Shown: piece after piece, positions 17,624 to 25,888 of the stretch | Layout of the letters: each line of letters opens with the position of its first letter | Numbering within the stretch: the first letter of the stretch is position 1 | Origin: Pseudarthrobacter sp. IC2-21 | GTDB lineage: Bacteria; Actinomycetota; Actinomycetes; Actinomycetales; Micrococcaceae | Length of the DNA stretch: 64,000 bases | Assembly (NCBI RefSeq): GCF_034048115.1 | Contig: NZ_CP139145.1 | Location: forward strand, 3,782,001-3,846,000 | Direction of reading: 5' to 3' | Program-made: the position numbers and the translations under genes | Notes under the pieces: generated by a model | Database searches by the model: none | What the model saw: only the letters and a program-made list of their open reading frames with translations | What the model was told of the DNA's origin: nothing

Positions 17624-18835
17624 ATGGTTGAAGCTTTTCTCGTCGGCGGCGTCCGGACACCCGTGGGCCGTTACGGCGGAGCGCTCTCGGCGGTCCGCCC
17701 TGATGACCTCGCCGCTCTGGTGCTCCGCGAAGCCGTCACCCGCGCAGGACTTGATCCGGACAGCATCGAGGAAGTCATCCTCGGCAACGCCAACGGCGCC
17801 GGCGAGGAAAACCGCAACGTGGCCCGGATGGCAACTCTCCTGGCTGGATTCCCCCTCCACATCCCCGGCATCACCGTGAACCGGCTCTGCGCCTCCGGGC
17901 TGAGCGCCATCATCATGGCCAGCCACATGATCAAGTCCGGCGCCGCTGACATTGTGATCGCCGGCGGTGTGGAATCCATGAGCCGGGCCCCGTGGGTCCA
18001 GGAAAAACCCGCCACCGCGTTCGCCAAGCCGGGCGCCATTTTTGATACGTCCATCGGCTGGCGGTTCGCCAACCCGCTCTTCACCAAGGGTGAGCTGTCC
18101 CGCGACGGCAAGATGACGTACTCCATGCCGGAAACCGCCGAGGAAGTGGCCCGGGTGGACGGCATCTCCCGCGACGACGCGGACGCCTTCGCGGTCCGGT
18201 CCCACGAACGGTCCCTCGCGGCCATCGCCGCAGGACGGTTCACGGACGAGATCGTCCCCGTAACGGTCAAAACCCGCAAATCCGAAACCGTGGTGGACAC
18301 CGACGAAGGCCCCCGCGCCGGCACCACCATGGATGTCCTGGCCGGTCTGCGCCCGGTGGTCCCGGGCGGTTCGGTGGTCACCGCCGGCAACTCCTCCACG
18401 CTAAACGACGGCGCCTCCGCCATCATCGTGGCCTCCGAAGCCGCGATCGAACGCCTGGGCCTGACACCGCGTGCCCGCATCATCGACGGCGCCTCCGCCG
18501 GCTGCGAGCCCGAAATCATGGGCATCGGGCCCGTGCCCGCCACGCAGAAGGTGCTCAAGCGAAGCGGCCTCAGCGTCGGGGACCTCGGCGCCGTCGAGCT
18601 CAACGAAGCCTTCGCCACCCAGTCGCTCGCCAGCATGCGGCGGCTCGGCCTGGATCCGGAAATCGTGAATAACGACGGCGGCGCCATCAGCCTGGGGCAC
18701 CCGCTCGGTTCCAGCGGATCACGGATCGCCATCACCCTGCTGGGGCGGATGGAGCGTGAGGACGCCAAAATCGGCCTCGCCACCATGTGCATCGGCGTGG
18801 GCCAGGGCACGGCCATGCTGCTGGAGCGCGTCTAG
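17624..18835 (+). CDS. paaJ: 3-oxoadipyl-CoA / 3-oxo-5,6-dehydrosuberyl-CoA thiolase
   Basis: The 403-residue thiolase carries out the two CoA-dependent cleavages of the pathway, releasing acetyl-CoA and finally succinyl-CoA. Active-site elements are the acyl-accepting Cys in VNRLCASGLSAII (about residue 90), His in SLGHPLGSSGSR and the second Cys in ATMCIGVGQGTA. AAAGGA precedes ATG 17624. First gene of a three-gene operon (paaJ-F-H) with end-to-end overlaps. PcaF of the beta-ketoadipate pathway is closely related; the surrounding genes favour PaaJ. Confidence 0.9.
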   Translation: MVEAFLVGGVRTPVGRYGGALSAVRPDDLAALVLREAVTRAGLDPDSIEEVILGNANGAGEENRNVARMATLLAGFPLHIPGITVNRLCASGLSAIIMASHMIKSGAADIVIAGGVESMSRAPWVQEKPATAFAKPGAIFDTSIGWRFANPLFTKGELSRDGKMTYSMPETAEEVARVDGISRDDADAFAVRSHERSLAAIAAGRFTDEIVPVTVKTRKSETVVDTDEGPRAGTTMDVLAGLRPVVPGGSVVTAGNSSTLNDGASAIIVASEAAIERLGLTPRARIIDGASAGCEPEIMGIGPVPATQKVLKRSGLSVGDLGAVELNEAFATQSLASMRRLGLDPEIVNNDGGAISLGHPLGSSGSRIAITLLGRMEREDAKIGLATMCIGVGQGTAMLLERV

Positions 18836-19632
18836 TGGCCGGCCCGGACCTCGCCCAGCAACAGTTCAGCACGCTCCTGGTGGAGGAACGCGAGGACCGT
18901 GTGGTGGTCCTCCTCAACCGGCCGGACGTCCGGAACGCCATCGACCAGCAGATGGTGGATGAGCTGCACCTGGTCTGCGCCGCGCTGGAGCAGAATCCCA
19001 AGGTCCTGATCATCGCCGGCGTGGACGGGGTCTTCGCGTCCGGGGCGGACATCGCCCAGCTGCGCGAACGCCGCCGCGACGACGCCCTGCAGGGCATCAA
19101 CTCCACGATTTTCGTGCGGATCGCCAAGCTGCCCATGCCGGTCATTGCCGCGCTGGACGGCTACTGCCTGGGCGGTGGCGCCGAACTCGCCTACGCAGCG
19201 GACTTCCGGATCGGAACACCCAGCGTCCGGATCGGGAACCCCGAAACCGGGCTGGGCATCCTCGCCGCCGCCGGCGCCAGCTGGCGGCTGAAGGAACTGG
19301 TGGGCGAGCCGCTGGCCAAGCAGATCCTGCTGGCCGGCCTGGTGCTCCGGGCCGAGGACGCGCTGGCCGCCCACCTCATCACGGAAATCCATGAGGCTTC
19401 GGAGCTGATGGATGCCGCCCACAGCCTCGCAGACAGGGTTGGCCGCCAGGACCCGTTGGCGGTGCGCATCACCAAATCCGTGTTCCACGCCCCGGCCGAG
19501 GCGCATCCGCTGATCGACCAGCTGGCACAGGGAATCCTCTTTGAGTCCCAGGCCAAGTTTGACCGCATGCAGCAGTTCCTGGACAAAAAAACAGCCAAGA
19601 AAGCAAACGACGAAAAGGCAAAGCAGCCATGA
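18835..19632 (+). CDS. paaF: 2,3-dehydroadipyl-CoA hydratase (enoyl-CoA hydratase)
   Basis: The 265-residue crotonase-family hydratase has both acid residues: Glu in GGGAELAYAADFRI and Glu in GNPETGLGILAAAGAS. That separates it from the isomerase-type PaaG in this locus. Its GTG start shares one base with the paaJ stop (TAGTG), with GGAG eight bases before. The last ~15 residues are Lys-rich. Operon position between paaJ and paaH supports the PaaF assignment. Confidence 0.82.
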   Translation: MAGPDLAQQQFSTLLVEEREDRVVVLLNRPDVRNAIDQQMVDELHLVCAALEQNPKVLIIAGVDGVFASGADIAQLRERRRDDALQGINSTIFVRIAKLPMPVIAALDGYCLGGGAELAYAADFRIGTPSVRIGNPETGLGILAAAGASWRLKELVGEPLAKQILLAGLVLRAEDALAAHLITEIHEASELMDAAHSLADRVGRQDPLAVRITKSVFHAPAEAHPLIDQLAQGILFESQAKFDRMQQFLDKKTAKKANDEKAKQP

Positions 19633-20492
19633 CGAAGCCGAACCCCAACCTTCCCTCGACCGTCGGTGTCCTTGGCGGTGGCCGCATGGGAGCCGGCATC
19701 GCGCACGCCTTCCTCATCAACGGAGCCAACGTCCTGGTGGTGGAGCGTGACGAAGAGTCCGCCGAGGCCGCCCGGGAACGCGTGGAATCCGCCGCTGCCA
19801 AGAGCATCGAACGCGGCGCAACCGACGTCAACCTCGACGAAATGGTGTCCCGGCTCGCCGTCACCGTGGATTACGACGACTTCGCGGACCGCCAGCTGGT
19901 TGTGGAGGCCGTCCCCGAGGACTGGGACCTGAAAGTCACCGCCCTGCGCGGCATCGAAGCGCGCCTGGCCGAGGACGCCTTCCTGGCCTCCAACACCTCG
20001 TCGCTGTCCGTGAACGGCCTGGCCCGGGAGCTGAAGCGGCCGCAGAATTTCCTCGGCCTGCACTTCTTCAACCCGGTGCCCGCCTCCACCCTCATTGAAG
20101 TGGTGCTCGGCGAGCAGACCTCCCCGGACGCAGCCGCTGCGGCGAAGGGGTGGGTCGAGGCACTCGGCAAGACCGCCGTCGTCGTCAATGACGCGCCCGG
20201 ATTTGCCTCTTCACGGCTTGGCGTGGCCATCGCGCTGGAAGCGATGCGCATGGTGGAGGAGGGCGTGGCCTCCGCGGAGGACATCGACAACGCCATGGTG
20301 CTGGGCTACAAACACCCCACCGGTCCGCTGCGGACCACGGATATCGTGGGCCTGGACGTGCGGCTGGGCATCGCCGAATACCTGCAGTCCACGCTCGGTG
20401 ACCGGTTCGCCCCGCCGCAGATCCTCAGGGACAAGGTGGCCCGCGGCGAGCTGGGCCGCAAGACCGGCAAGGGCTTCTTCGACTGGTCCTGA
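19629..20492 (+). CDS. paaH: 3-hydroxyadipyl-CoA dehydrogenase
   Basis: The 287-residue NAD-dependent dehydrogenase oxidises 3-hydroxyadipyl-CoA to 3-oxoadipyl-CoA. The Rossmann loop GVLGGGRMGAGIAHAF is at residues ~13-28. LHFFNPVPASTLIEVV holds the catalytic His, and NDAPGFASSRLG is the conserved hinge. It is of the short single-domain PaaH/butanoyl type. ATG overlaps the paaF stop (ATGA at 19629-19632). Last gene of the locus. Confidence 0.9.
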   Translation: MTKPNPNLPSTVGVLGGGRMGAGIAHAFLINGANVLVVERDEESAEAARERVESAAAKSIERGATDVNLDEMVSRLAVTVDYDDFADRQLVVEAVPEDWDLKVTALRGIEARLAEDAFLASNTSSLSVNGLARELKRPQNFLGLHFFNPVPASTLIEVVLGEQTSPDAAAAAKGWVEALGKTAVVVNDAPGFASSRLGVAIALEAMRMVEEGVASAEDIDNAMVLGYKHPTGPLRTTDIVGLDVRLGIAEYLQSTLGDRFAPPQILRDKVARGELGRKTGKGFFDWS

Positions 20493-20519
20493 CGTCCGGG
20501 GGCGGCCCCAGCGCCGTCC

Positions 20520-20699
20520 CTACTCGGCCTCGGTGTCCTCCTCGGGCTCGAAGGTGTTGGCGTCGTGCGTGAAGCCCAGGCCAACACCGTCCGCCCCGGT
20601 GGGGACCCCGCCGTCGTCCTTTTTGTTCACGGCACTTGTGCCGGCTTCCTCGTCCTGCGGCTCATCGGCGGGCCGGGATTCGGGTGAGTTAATGCTCAT
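20520..20699 (-). CDS. Small acidic protein, unknown
   Basis: The 59-residue protein has 17 Asp/Glu and few hydrophobics, so it is probably disordered. The start is ATG 20697-20699 with a perfect AGGAGG six bases upstream, which argues for real translation. The C-terminal segment GLGFTHDANTFEPEED is likely the conserved part. Function unknown; a neighbour of, and divergent from, the HATPase protein. Confidence 0.6.
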   Translation of the reverse strand: MSINSPESRPADEPQDEEAGTSAVNKKDDGGVPTGADGVGLGFTHDANTFEPEEDTEAE

Positions 20700-20894
20700 G
20701 ATTCCTCCTGGATGTGGGGAAATCACGGTACCAAGCAGGACCGCCGGACAGAACACCCAGCAGGAAAGTCCCCTCCGCAACAGCCGCCGAAAAATTTGAT
20801 GAAATCTTGAGCAAACCCTTCGCAACCCATGCATTTCGCGGTTCACTCTGGAGTTATCAACAAGGATGATCTGTGCGGAAAGCAGGACGGTTCA

Positions 20895-21368
20895 ATGGTG
20901 AACGAATCAGCTCTCGACGAGGTAGTAACGGTCGAAGGAGTGATCACTGATCACCACCCGATCGATTTCTACACCTTGGGGCTGGCCGGTTGTATTGACC
21001 GGCTCACGGGCCCCCTCCGCCAGCAGGGCACAGCAGTCCGCTGGGATACTCCCCACTGGGGGATTGAGATCCCGGCGGACTGCGCGTCCCTCCTGTACCA
21101 GTCGGCCCGGGAAGCGCTCAGCAACGCGTATAAATATTCAGCGGCCTCGGAGCTCACGGTCCAACTGGCTGCAGTAGGCCATGGCGTGCGGTTGATGGTG
21201 TCCGACGACGGCACCGGCTTTGACAGCCAACTCGCACTCAGCGGACGACACCACGGGTACGGGCTGCGACTGATGTCCGTGGCTGTTCACGAGGCCGGCG
21301 GCACCGTACAGGTCACCTCGACGCCGGGGCAAGGCACCACTGTCACGGTAACCCTGCCCCTGGACTGA
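20895..21368 (+). CDS. Stand-alone histidine-kinase-type ATPase domain protein
   Basis: The 157-residue protein consists almost only of a HATPase_c domain of the NarL/DesK kinase type: N box in REALSNAYKYSAASE, G1 box VSDDGTGFD, G2 box GYGLRLM, ending TVTVTLPLD. No His-phosphotransfer domain, sensor or membrane segment precedes it. ATG 20895 has AGGAC six bases upstream; earlier in-frame starts at 20829 are less well placed. It could be a truncated sensor kinase or an anti-sigma-like kinase. No response regulator is adjacent. Confidence 0.6.
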   Translation: MVNESALDEVVTVEGVITDHHPIDFYTLGLAGCIDRLTGPLRQQGTAVRWDTPHWGIEIPADCASLLYQSAREALSNAYKYSAASELTVQLAAVGHGVRLMVSDDGTGFDSQLALSGRHHGYGLRLMSVAVHEAGGTVQVTSTPGQGTTVTVTLPLD

Positions 21369-21392
21369 ACCTGCGGACGTCGGAAGGCGGTC

Positions 21393-22004
21393 CTAGCGTG
21401 AAAGCTTGTCAGGGTCCGGTTCCGGATCGCCGATGTGGCCCGGCGCACTGGCGTCCAACACCCGCTGGACGAAGGCGCTGTATTCCTCCATGTAGTGCCG
21501 CAGGAACTTGGCCGTTGATTCATCATGGACTTCGCCGTCTTCCCCGAAGACCTCGGGCTTGAACTGGATGTAGACCTCCGGGGCGTTGAGCTGGGGAGCG
21601 TCCAGGAAGCTCAGGACACTCCGCATGGAGGACTGCATCACCGCCGTGCCGATGCTGCCCGGCGAGGCGCCAATGATTCCGGTCGGTTTGCGGGCGAACG
21701 AGTTGGTGCCCCAGGGCCGCGACGCCCAGTCAATGGCGTTCTTGAGGGCCCCGGGAATGGAACGGTTGTATTCCGGGGACACAAAGAGGATTCCATCGGA
21801 AGCCTCGATGGAATCCTTGAGGGCTTGTCCTTCCGGCGGGTAATCGGCGTCATAGTCGTAGCTGTAGAGCGGCAGGTCCTTGATAGGGATCTCGGTAAAT
21901 TCCAGCTCCTCCGGAGCGAGTTTGATGAGCGCCCGGGAAAGCGTTCGGTTGATGGACCCTGTTGCCAGGCTCCCCACAAAATATCCGATCCTAAACGATG
22001 CCAT
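21393..22004 (-). CDS. NADPH-dependent FMN reductase-family protein
   Basis: The 203-residue flavodoxin-fold oxidoreductase shows the FMN phosphate loop as GSLATGSINRTLSRAL near residue 11. SPEYNRSIPGALKNAIDWAS near residue 77 is the signature of the SsuE/ArsH/chromate reductase group. GGAAGGAAC lies before ATG 22002-22004; the longer frame to 22190 lacks family similarity. It likely reduces FMN or quinones with NADPH. No operon partner. Confidence 0.82.
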   Translation of the reverse strand: MASFRIGYFVGSLATGSINRTLSRALIKLAPEELEFTEIPIKDLPLYSYDYDADYPPEGQALKDSIEASDGILFVSPEYNRSIPGALKNAIDWASRPWGTNSFARKPTGIIGASPGSIGTAVMQSSMRSVLSFLDAPQLNAPEVYIQFKPEVFGEDGEVHDESTAKFLRHYMEEYSAFVQRVLDASAPGHIGDPEPDPDKLSR

Positions 22005-22195
22005 GCGATTGTTCCTTCCCAACAGCCGGTAGTCCGGCTGGCCAATAAGTTTGGTTGGTGAAAGCGGCACAGTGCCCCACCAGTCCAGCACAAAACCGCA
22101 GGCACAGCCATAGCTTTTGGGGTTATTGACACCCCGCAGCGGGAGGGGCTGAATGATGAGTACGCCATCAACAAAGCACCCAGGGAGCATCTGTC

Positions 22196-22339
22196 ATGAA
22201 GGACAAGCCAGCAGAGCAGCGGATCCACAGCGAGGCCCCGGCCGAAGGCGACGAAGCCGTGGGGGTTGAGGCAGGAGAGACCGATATCCGGGTGCACTCG
22301 CAGGAACCGGCGGAAGGCCTCGATCCCGACGAGGAGTAG
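22196..22339 (+). CDS. Small acidic protein upstream of SRPBCC paralogue 2
   Basis: The 47-residue open frame (MKDKPAEQRIHSEAP... to DPDEE) has GGGAG nine bases before its ATG. It ends four bases before the SRPBCC start, whose ribosome binding site (GAGGAG) lies inside its last codons. This tight coupling suggests a true two-gene operon. It contains a repeated motif, IHSEAPAEG and VHSQEPAEG, hinting at an internal duplication. No known family. Confidence 0.55.
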   Translation: MKDKPAEQRIHSEAPAEGDEAVGVEAGETDIRVHSQEPAEGLDPDEE

Positions 22340-22343
22340 CACC

Positions 22344-23066
22344 ATGAGCAGCAAAGTGCAGAAGAAGATCGTGGTGGACGTGCCGGTGTCCACTGCGAAC
22401 GCCCAATGGACGCAGTTCGAAGACTTTCCGCACTTTATGGACGGTGTGGAGAGTGTGACCCAGTTGGGCGACAACCGGCTCAAATGGGTGGCCCGGATTG
22501 CCGGTGTCCGGCGGGAATGGGAGGCAACCATCCTTGAGCGCGTACCGGAACGGCGGCTGGCGTGGGCTTCCACCGGAGGTGCCACGAACGCCGGCGCCGT
22601 TGAATTTTCCGACGCCGGCGGCAACAGGACCGAGGTTTTCCTCACCCTGGAATACCTGCCGGAAGGGATGCTGGAACGGGTTGGCGAACTGCTTCATGTG
22701 GTGGGCCGCCAGGCAGAACACGACCTCCGGAAATTCAAGAAGTTCATCGAACACGAGGGCCATGCTTCCGGCGAGTGGCGGAAGGCTCCGCCTGCCGCAA
22801 CGCAGGGCATTGCTGCAACAAAGGACATGGCTGCAACAAGGGACATGGCTGCAACACAGGGCACCGCCGAAAGCCTCGCGGGCGATGAGCCGCGTGAGTA
22901 CAACCGGTTCGCGCACCCGTTCGACCAGACCGGCGGCCTGGTGGACCTCGAGGGTGAATCCGACGGATCGGCGGAGGGCGAGGCCCACAGCAGGGCCGAC
23001 CGGAGGGGCATCAGGCGCGCGGACGGCACCTTTCCGCCCCTCGGCGGCACCTTGGGCGACCGCTAG
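22344..23066 (+). CDS. SRPBCC (START/polyketide cyclase-like) protein with tail, paralogue 2
   Basis: The 240-residue paralogue of the gene at 4418 has an SRPBCC domain at residues 1-145 (VSTANAQWTQFEDFPHFMDG). A short linker carries an 18-bp tandem repeat (22812-22847 plus part) encoding AATKDM-AATRDM. The same C-terminal tail as paralogue 1 follows (HPFDQTGGLVDLEGESDG...PPLGGT). GAGGAG lies nine bases before ATG 22344, inside the preceding small gene. Its stop codon overlaps that of the convergent gene at 23063. A lipid or hydrophobic ligand is likely for this fold; the real substrate is unknown. Confidence 0.75.
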   Translation: MSSKVQKKIVVDVPVSTANAQWTQFEDFPHFMDGVESVTQLGDNRLKWVARIAGVRREWEATILERVPERRLAWASTGGATNAGAVEFSDAGGNRTEVFLTLEYLPEGMLERVGELLHVVGRQAEHDLRKFKKFIEHEGHASGEWRKAPPAATQGIAATKDMAATRDMAATQGTAESLAGDEPREYNRFAHPFDQTGGLVDLEGESDGSAEGEAHSRADRRGIRRADGTFPPLGGTLGDR

Positions 23067-24025
23067 CCCCAGGCCGGCACCAGCACCACTTCGTACTGCG
23101 TGGCCGTGGTGTCGTTGAACTTGGCGTTCACCGCGGCCAGGGTGTCCCCGTCCCGTGTGTCGCCAAAGAAGGCCACGGTGGTGGGCACTTTAAAGTCTGC
23201 ACTGGTGATCACCTTCCTGGGTTCAGCCGAGGCCAGGTCATCGGCGAGGCGGAAACGGCTGATCTGGTTTGAGAAGTTCTGCACGGCCCACAGCTGGCTG
23301 CCGCGGACCAGGATGCCGTCCACGTTGGGCACGTCCACACCAGCAATGACTGCGCTGTTGCCGGTCTCCGGGTCCACGGTGAAGAGCCTGCCCAGCCCTG
23401 AGTGGGCCACGATCAGCGTCCGGCCGTCATCCGCGGCTGCGATGCCGTTGAGGCTGAAGGTTCCGGCTATCTTCGCGGCCGGGCCATGCAGTGCCAGCTT
23501 CTGGACGTCGCCCAGCCTGCCGTGCCGGCCGACCGGAATGAAGTAGAGCTCTGCCGCCACAGAATTGGTGAACCAGGCCCCCTCGTCGGTGAGGGTCACA
23601 TCGTTGATGAAGCCCGGGGCGAGCGTGTAGTCCTTAACGGGCTCCCCTGAGGCTGTGTCATAAACGTAGGCCTTGCCGGTGGCACCGCCTGCCACGAACA
23701 GCAGGTCGTTCCGGAGATCGGCCTTCATGCCGACGGCGGCCCGTGGTGCCGCATCAAACTCGGACACGTCAATGAAGAGTTTCGCCTTGCCGCTGTTGAT
23801 GTCACCGCGGTAAATGTCGCCGAGCTGGAGGTCGCCCGCGTAGAAAGTCGTGCCGTCGCCGGCAGCGATTCCTTCGGCGGATTTAGCGCCCTCAAGGACA
23901 ATGACTGCGTCTTTTGGCGACGTGGCTGTCGCCGGGCTGACGGGTGCCAGCAACCCCATAAGCGCCAGGAACACCATGGCGGTACGGCGTTGCACTCTTC
24001 CTAAATTGTGGGTTGTGCGGGCCAT
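23063..24025 (-). CDS. Secreted beta-propeller (SMP-30/gluconolactonase-like) protein
   Basis: The 320-residue protein has an N-terminal signal peptide (RRTAMVFLALMGLLAPVSPATA). Repeated propeller blades follow, such as SAEGIAAGDGTTFYAGDLQLG, MKADLRNDLLFVAGGATGK and FSLNGIAAADDGRTLIVAHS. This is the superoxide-dismutase/SMP-30-like pattern of secreted lactonase or sugar-binding proteins. The start at ATG 24023-24025 has AGGAAG seven bases before it; a longer frame to 24079 exists. Its TAG stop is read from the same CTAG that ends the convergent SRPBCC gene. Substrate unknown. Confidence 0.7.
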   Translation of the reverse strand: MARTTHNLGRVQRRTAMVFLALMGLLAPVSPATATSPKDAVIVLEGAKSAEGIAAGDGTTFYAGDLQLGDIYRGDINSGKAKLFIDVSEFDAAPRAAVGMKADLRNDLLFVAGGATGKAYVYDTASGEPVKDYTLAPGFINDVTLTDEGAWFTNSVAAELYFIPVGRHGRLGDVQKLALHGPAAKIAGTFSLNGIAAADDGRTLIVAHSGLGRLFTVDPETGNSAVIAGVDVPNVDGILVRGSQLWAVQNFSNQISRFRLADDLASAEPRKVITSADFKVPTTVAFFGDTRDGDTLAAVNAKFNDTTATQYEVVLVPAWG

Positions 24026-24235
24026 TTTGCTTCCTAGATTCGGCTGATCCGCACAGGCCAACATGCGGCAGGCCCGCACGGTTGTCCTGCCAGTTTAAGC
24101 AACCTGCAGCGCCTCCCGCCAGAGCCCGAGGCCCCCACCCTGCCGGTCACACTGGGCCCATCCGAGCAATCCGAAGGGGCACCGGAGCGCGCACTCTGCT
24201 TACAATCGAAACCTCAACCGCCTACTGAGGGACCC

Positions 24236-24580
24236 ATGAAGAAATTCGCCACCGCCCTGATCGCCGCCGGCCTCGTGCTTTCCGCTTCGGCCTGCACAGC
24301 GCCCACCAAACTCTCCACCAAAGAAACCTGCGAGCGCGTCCAGGTTGTGATCTCTAACCCGTCGAACGGCGGCGGCCAGACCAAGACCGGCCTGGTGCGC
24401 CTCGCCAACCAGCTCCGTCCCATCGAGGCTGTGGCCTCGGACGATCTCAAGCCTGCCTTGGGATCCCTGCTGGAGTATGCGGATGAGGCGTCCAAGGAGA
24501 GCCCGGACCAGGACAAGATGGCGCAGATGCAGGCAGACAGCCAGGCAGCAAACACGGCGCTGTCCAGCTTCTGCAGCTAG
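24236..24580 (+). CDS. Small lipoprotein, unknown function
   Basis: The 114-residue protein has a typical lipoprotein signal, MKKFATALIAAGLVLSASAC, with Cys-20 as the acylation site. The mature part is helical and ends in a Cys-containing tail (TALSSFCS). A matching Cys in KETCERVQ suggests a disulphide. GAGGGACCC precedes the ATG. No known domain. Confidence 0.7.
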   Translation: MKKFATALIAAGLVLSASACTAPTKLSTKETCERVQVVISNPSNGGGQTKTGLVRLANQLRPIEAVASDDLKPALGSLLEYADEASKESPDQDKMAQMQADSQAANTALSSFCS

Positions 24581-24598
24581 CTCCCGTCTGAGCGCGCG

Positions 24599-24625
24599 AC
24601 GGCGGCCGCCCGGCCGCCGTTGTCC
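24599..24625. terminator. GC-rich hairpin between convergent genes
   Basis: 10-bp perfect arms (24599-24608 and 24611-24620) lie around a 2-nt centre, between the lipoprotein gene and the convergent cupin gene. Weak T content. Confidence 0.4.
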
Positions 24626-24645
24626 GCTCACCGATCTCCGCGGGC

Positions 24646-25044
24646 TCAGATCAGAGCGTGCAGGCCCCGGCTCCTCGGCCGGCCGAATGACGCCGCCCCC
24701 AGGAACTCAATGGCGACGAACGGTTCGGAGCCAACCACCCACTCGTCGTGCCCCGGAGGCAACGCGTAGGTGTCATGGGCCCGGATAGTGGACCTCACGC
24801 CGTCGGACGTCTGAATCTCCAGCGAACCGGAGACGCAGTAGCCCAGGTGGTTGTGTTGGCAGAAGTCCGTCAGCTCGGTGGGCTTGGCGGACTCGGACCA
24901 ACGCCAGCCGGGCGCCAGGATCAACCGCGCCACAGCGTAGTCGTCCACGGTGACGAGATCGAACTCGGCCTTGTCCGGGCAGCGCTTTTTGTCCGGGATG
25001 TCCAGGGACTTGACGGCCAGGGCTCTGATGAAATTTGCGGTCAT
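24646..25044 (-). CDS. Cupin-domain protein
   Basis: The 132-residue single-barrel cupin has HNHLGYCVSGSLEIQTSDG as the first metal-binding motif and THYALPPGHDEW-like TYALPPGHDEWVVG as the second. Three candidate ligands (His, His, His) are visible. Small proteins of this type bind metals or act as sensors; no substrate is implied. No clear ribosome binding site before ATG 25042-25044. Stands alone. Confidence 0.7.
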   Translation of the reverse strand: MTANFIRALAVKSLDIPDKKRCPDKAEFDLVTVDDYAVARLILAPGWRWSESAKPTELTDFCQHNHLGYCVSGSLEIQTSDGVRSTIRAHDTYALPPGHDEWVVGSEPFVAIEFLGAASFGRPRSRGLHALI

Positions 25045-25298
25045 TAGGACACAGCCTAGGAAATGATTCGCGGGGTAATGAGGGCGGTAACCGCGCGGTC
25101 AGGCGCGGCAAAGTGCGGGCAACGAAGTACGGCAGAGACCATTTCTGAGTATCTTTAACCGTATCCCTGCCGCCGCCGAAGTCAATGGAAAAGCATGACC
25201 TGCGGAATACTCCACATGACGCCGGAGTTGTTCCCAGAGCGGAAAGCCCGCTTCACTGGTTTTGCCTTTTAGCCGCCAGAGTCTCCCAAAGGAACGCC

Positions 25299-25778
25299 AT
25301 GAGCCACCAACTGACCATCAAGCTTCAGCCAGGTACGCAGGCCCCGGAGTTCACCCTCCGGGATGCCGCCGGCAAGGCAGTCTCACTGTCCGACTATCGG
25401 GGCAAGAACGTCATCGTGTACTTCTACCCGGCGGCGGCAACCCCGGGCTGCACCACCGAGGCCTGCGATTTCCGCGACAGCCTCGCTTCCCTGCAGGGTT
25501 CCGGCTACGAAGTGCTGGGCATCTCCCCGGACGCCCCGGAGAAGCTGGCCGCCTTCACCGGCGACTTCGGCCTGACCTTTCCGCTCCTCTCCGATGAAGA
25601 CCACAGCGTGGCCCTCGCCTACGGCGCCTGGGGTGAAAAGCTGGTGAACGGCGAGATCGTCGAGGGCCTCGTCCGGTCCACCGTGGTGGTTGACCCCCAG
25701 GGCAACGTGGAGCTGGCCCAGTACCAGGTCAAGGCAGATGGGCACGTCGCAGCCCTGCGGGAGACGCTCGGGGTCTAA
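25299..25778 (+). CDS. bcp: Thioredoxin-dependent peroxiredoxin (Bcp/PrxQ type)
   Basis: The 159-residue thiol peroxidase removes hydrogen and organic peroxides with electrons from thioredoxin. TPGCTTEACDFRD (residues ~46-58) contains the peroxidatic Cys and a resolving Cys five residues later, the PrxQ arrangement. The frame is open upstream to 25185, but ATG 25299 has AAAGGAAC at ideal distance and matches family length. Six imperfect 15-bp repeats separate it from the next gene. Confidence 0.9.
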   Translation: MSHQLTIKLQPGTQAPEFTLRDAAGKAVSLSDYRGKNVIVYFYPAAATPGCTTEACDFRDSLASLQGSGYEVLGISPDAPEKLAAFTGDFGLTFPLLSDEDHSVALAYGAWGEKLVNGEIVEGLVRSTVVVDPQGNVELAQYQVKADGHVAALRETLGV

Positions 25779-25790
25779 GCCGACGGAATC

Positions 25791-25878
25791 AGGCAGGCGC
25801 GGGTCAGGCAGACGCGGGTCAGGCCCGCGAGGATCAGGCCCGCGCGGATCGGCCCGCGAGGATCAGCCCGTACGGATC
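25791..25878 (+). repeat. Six imperfect 14-15-bp tandem repeats
   Basis: Units of the form aggcccgcgaggatc run from 25791 to 25878 (variants aggcaggcgcgggtc, aggcagacgcgggtc, aggcccgcgcggatc, and two 14-bp units). They fill the gap between the bcp stop and the GNAT gene and end just before its GGAGG ribosome binding site. Confidence 0.75.
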
Positions 25879-25888
25879 GGAGGCAACC

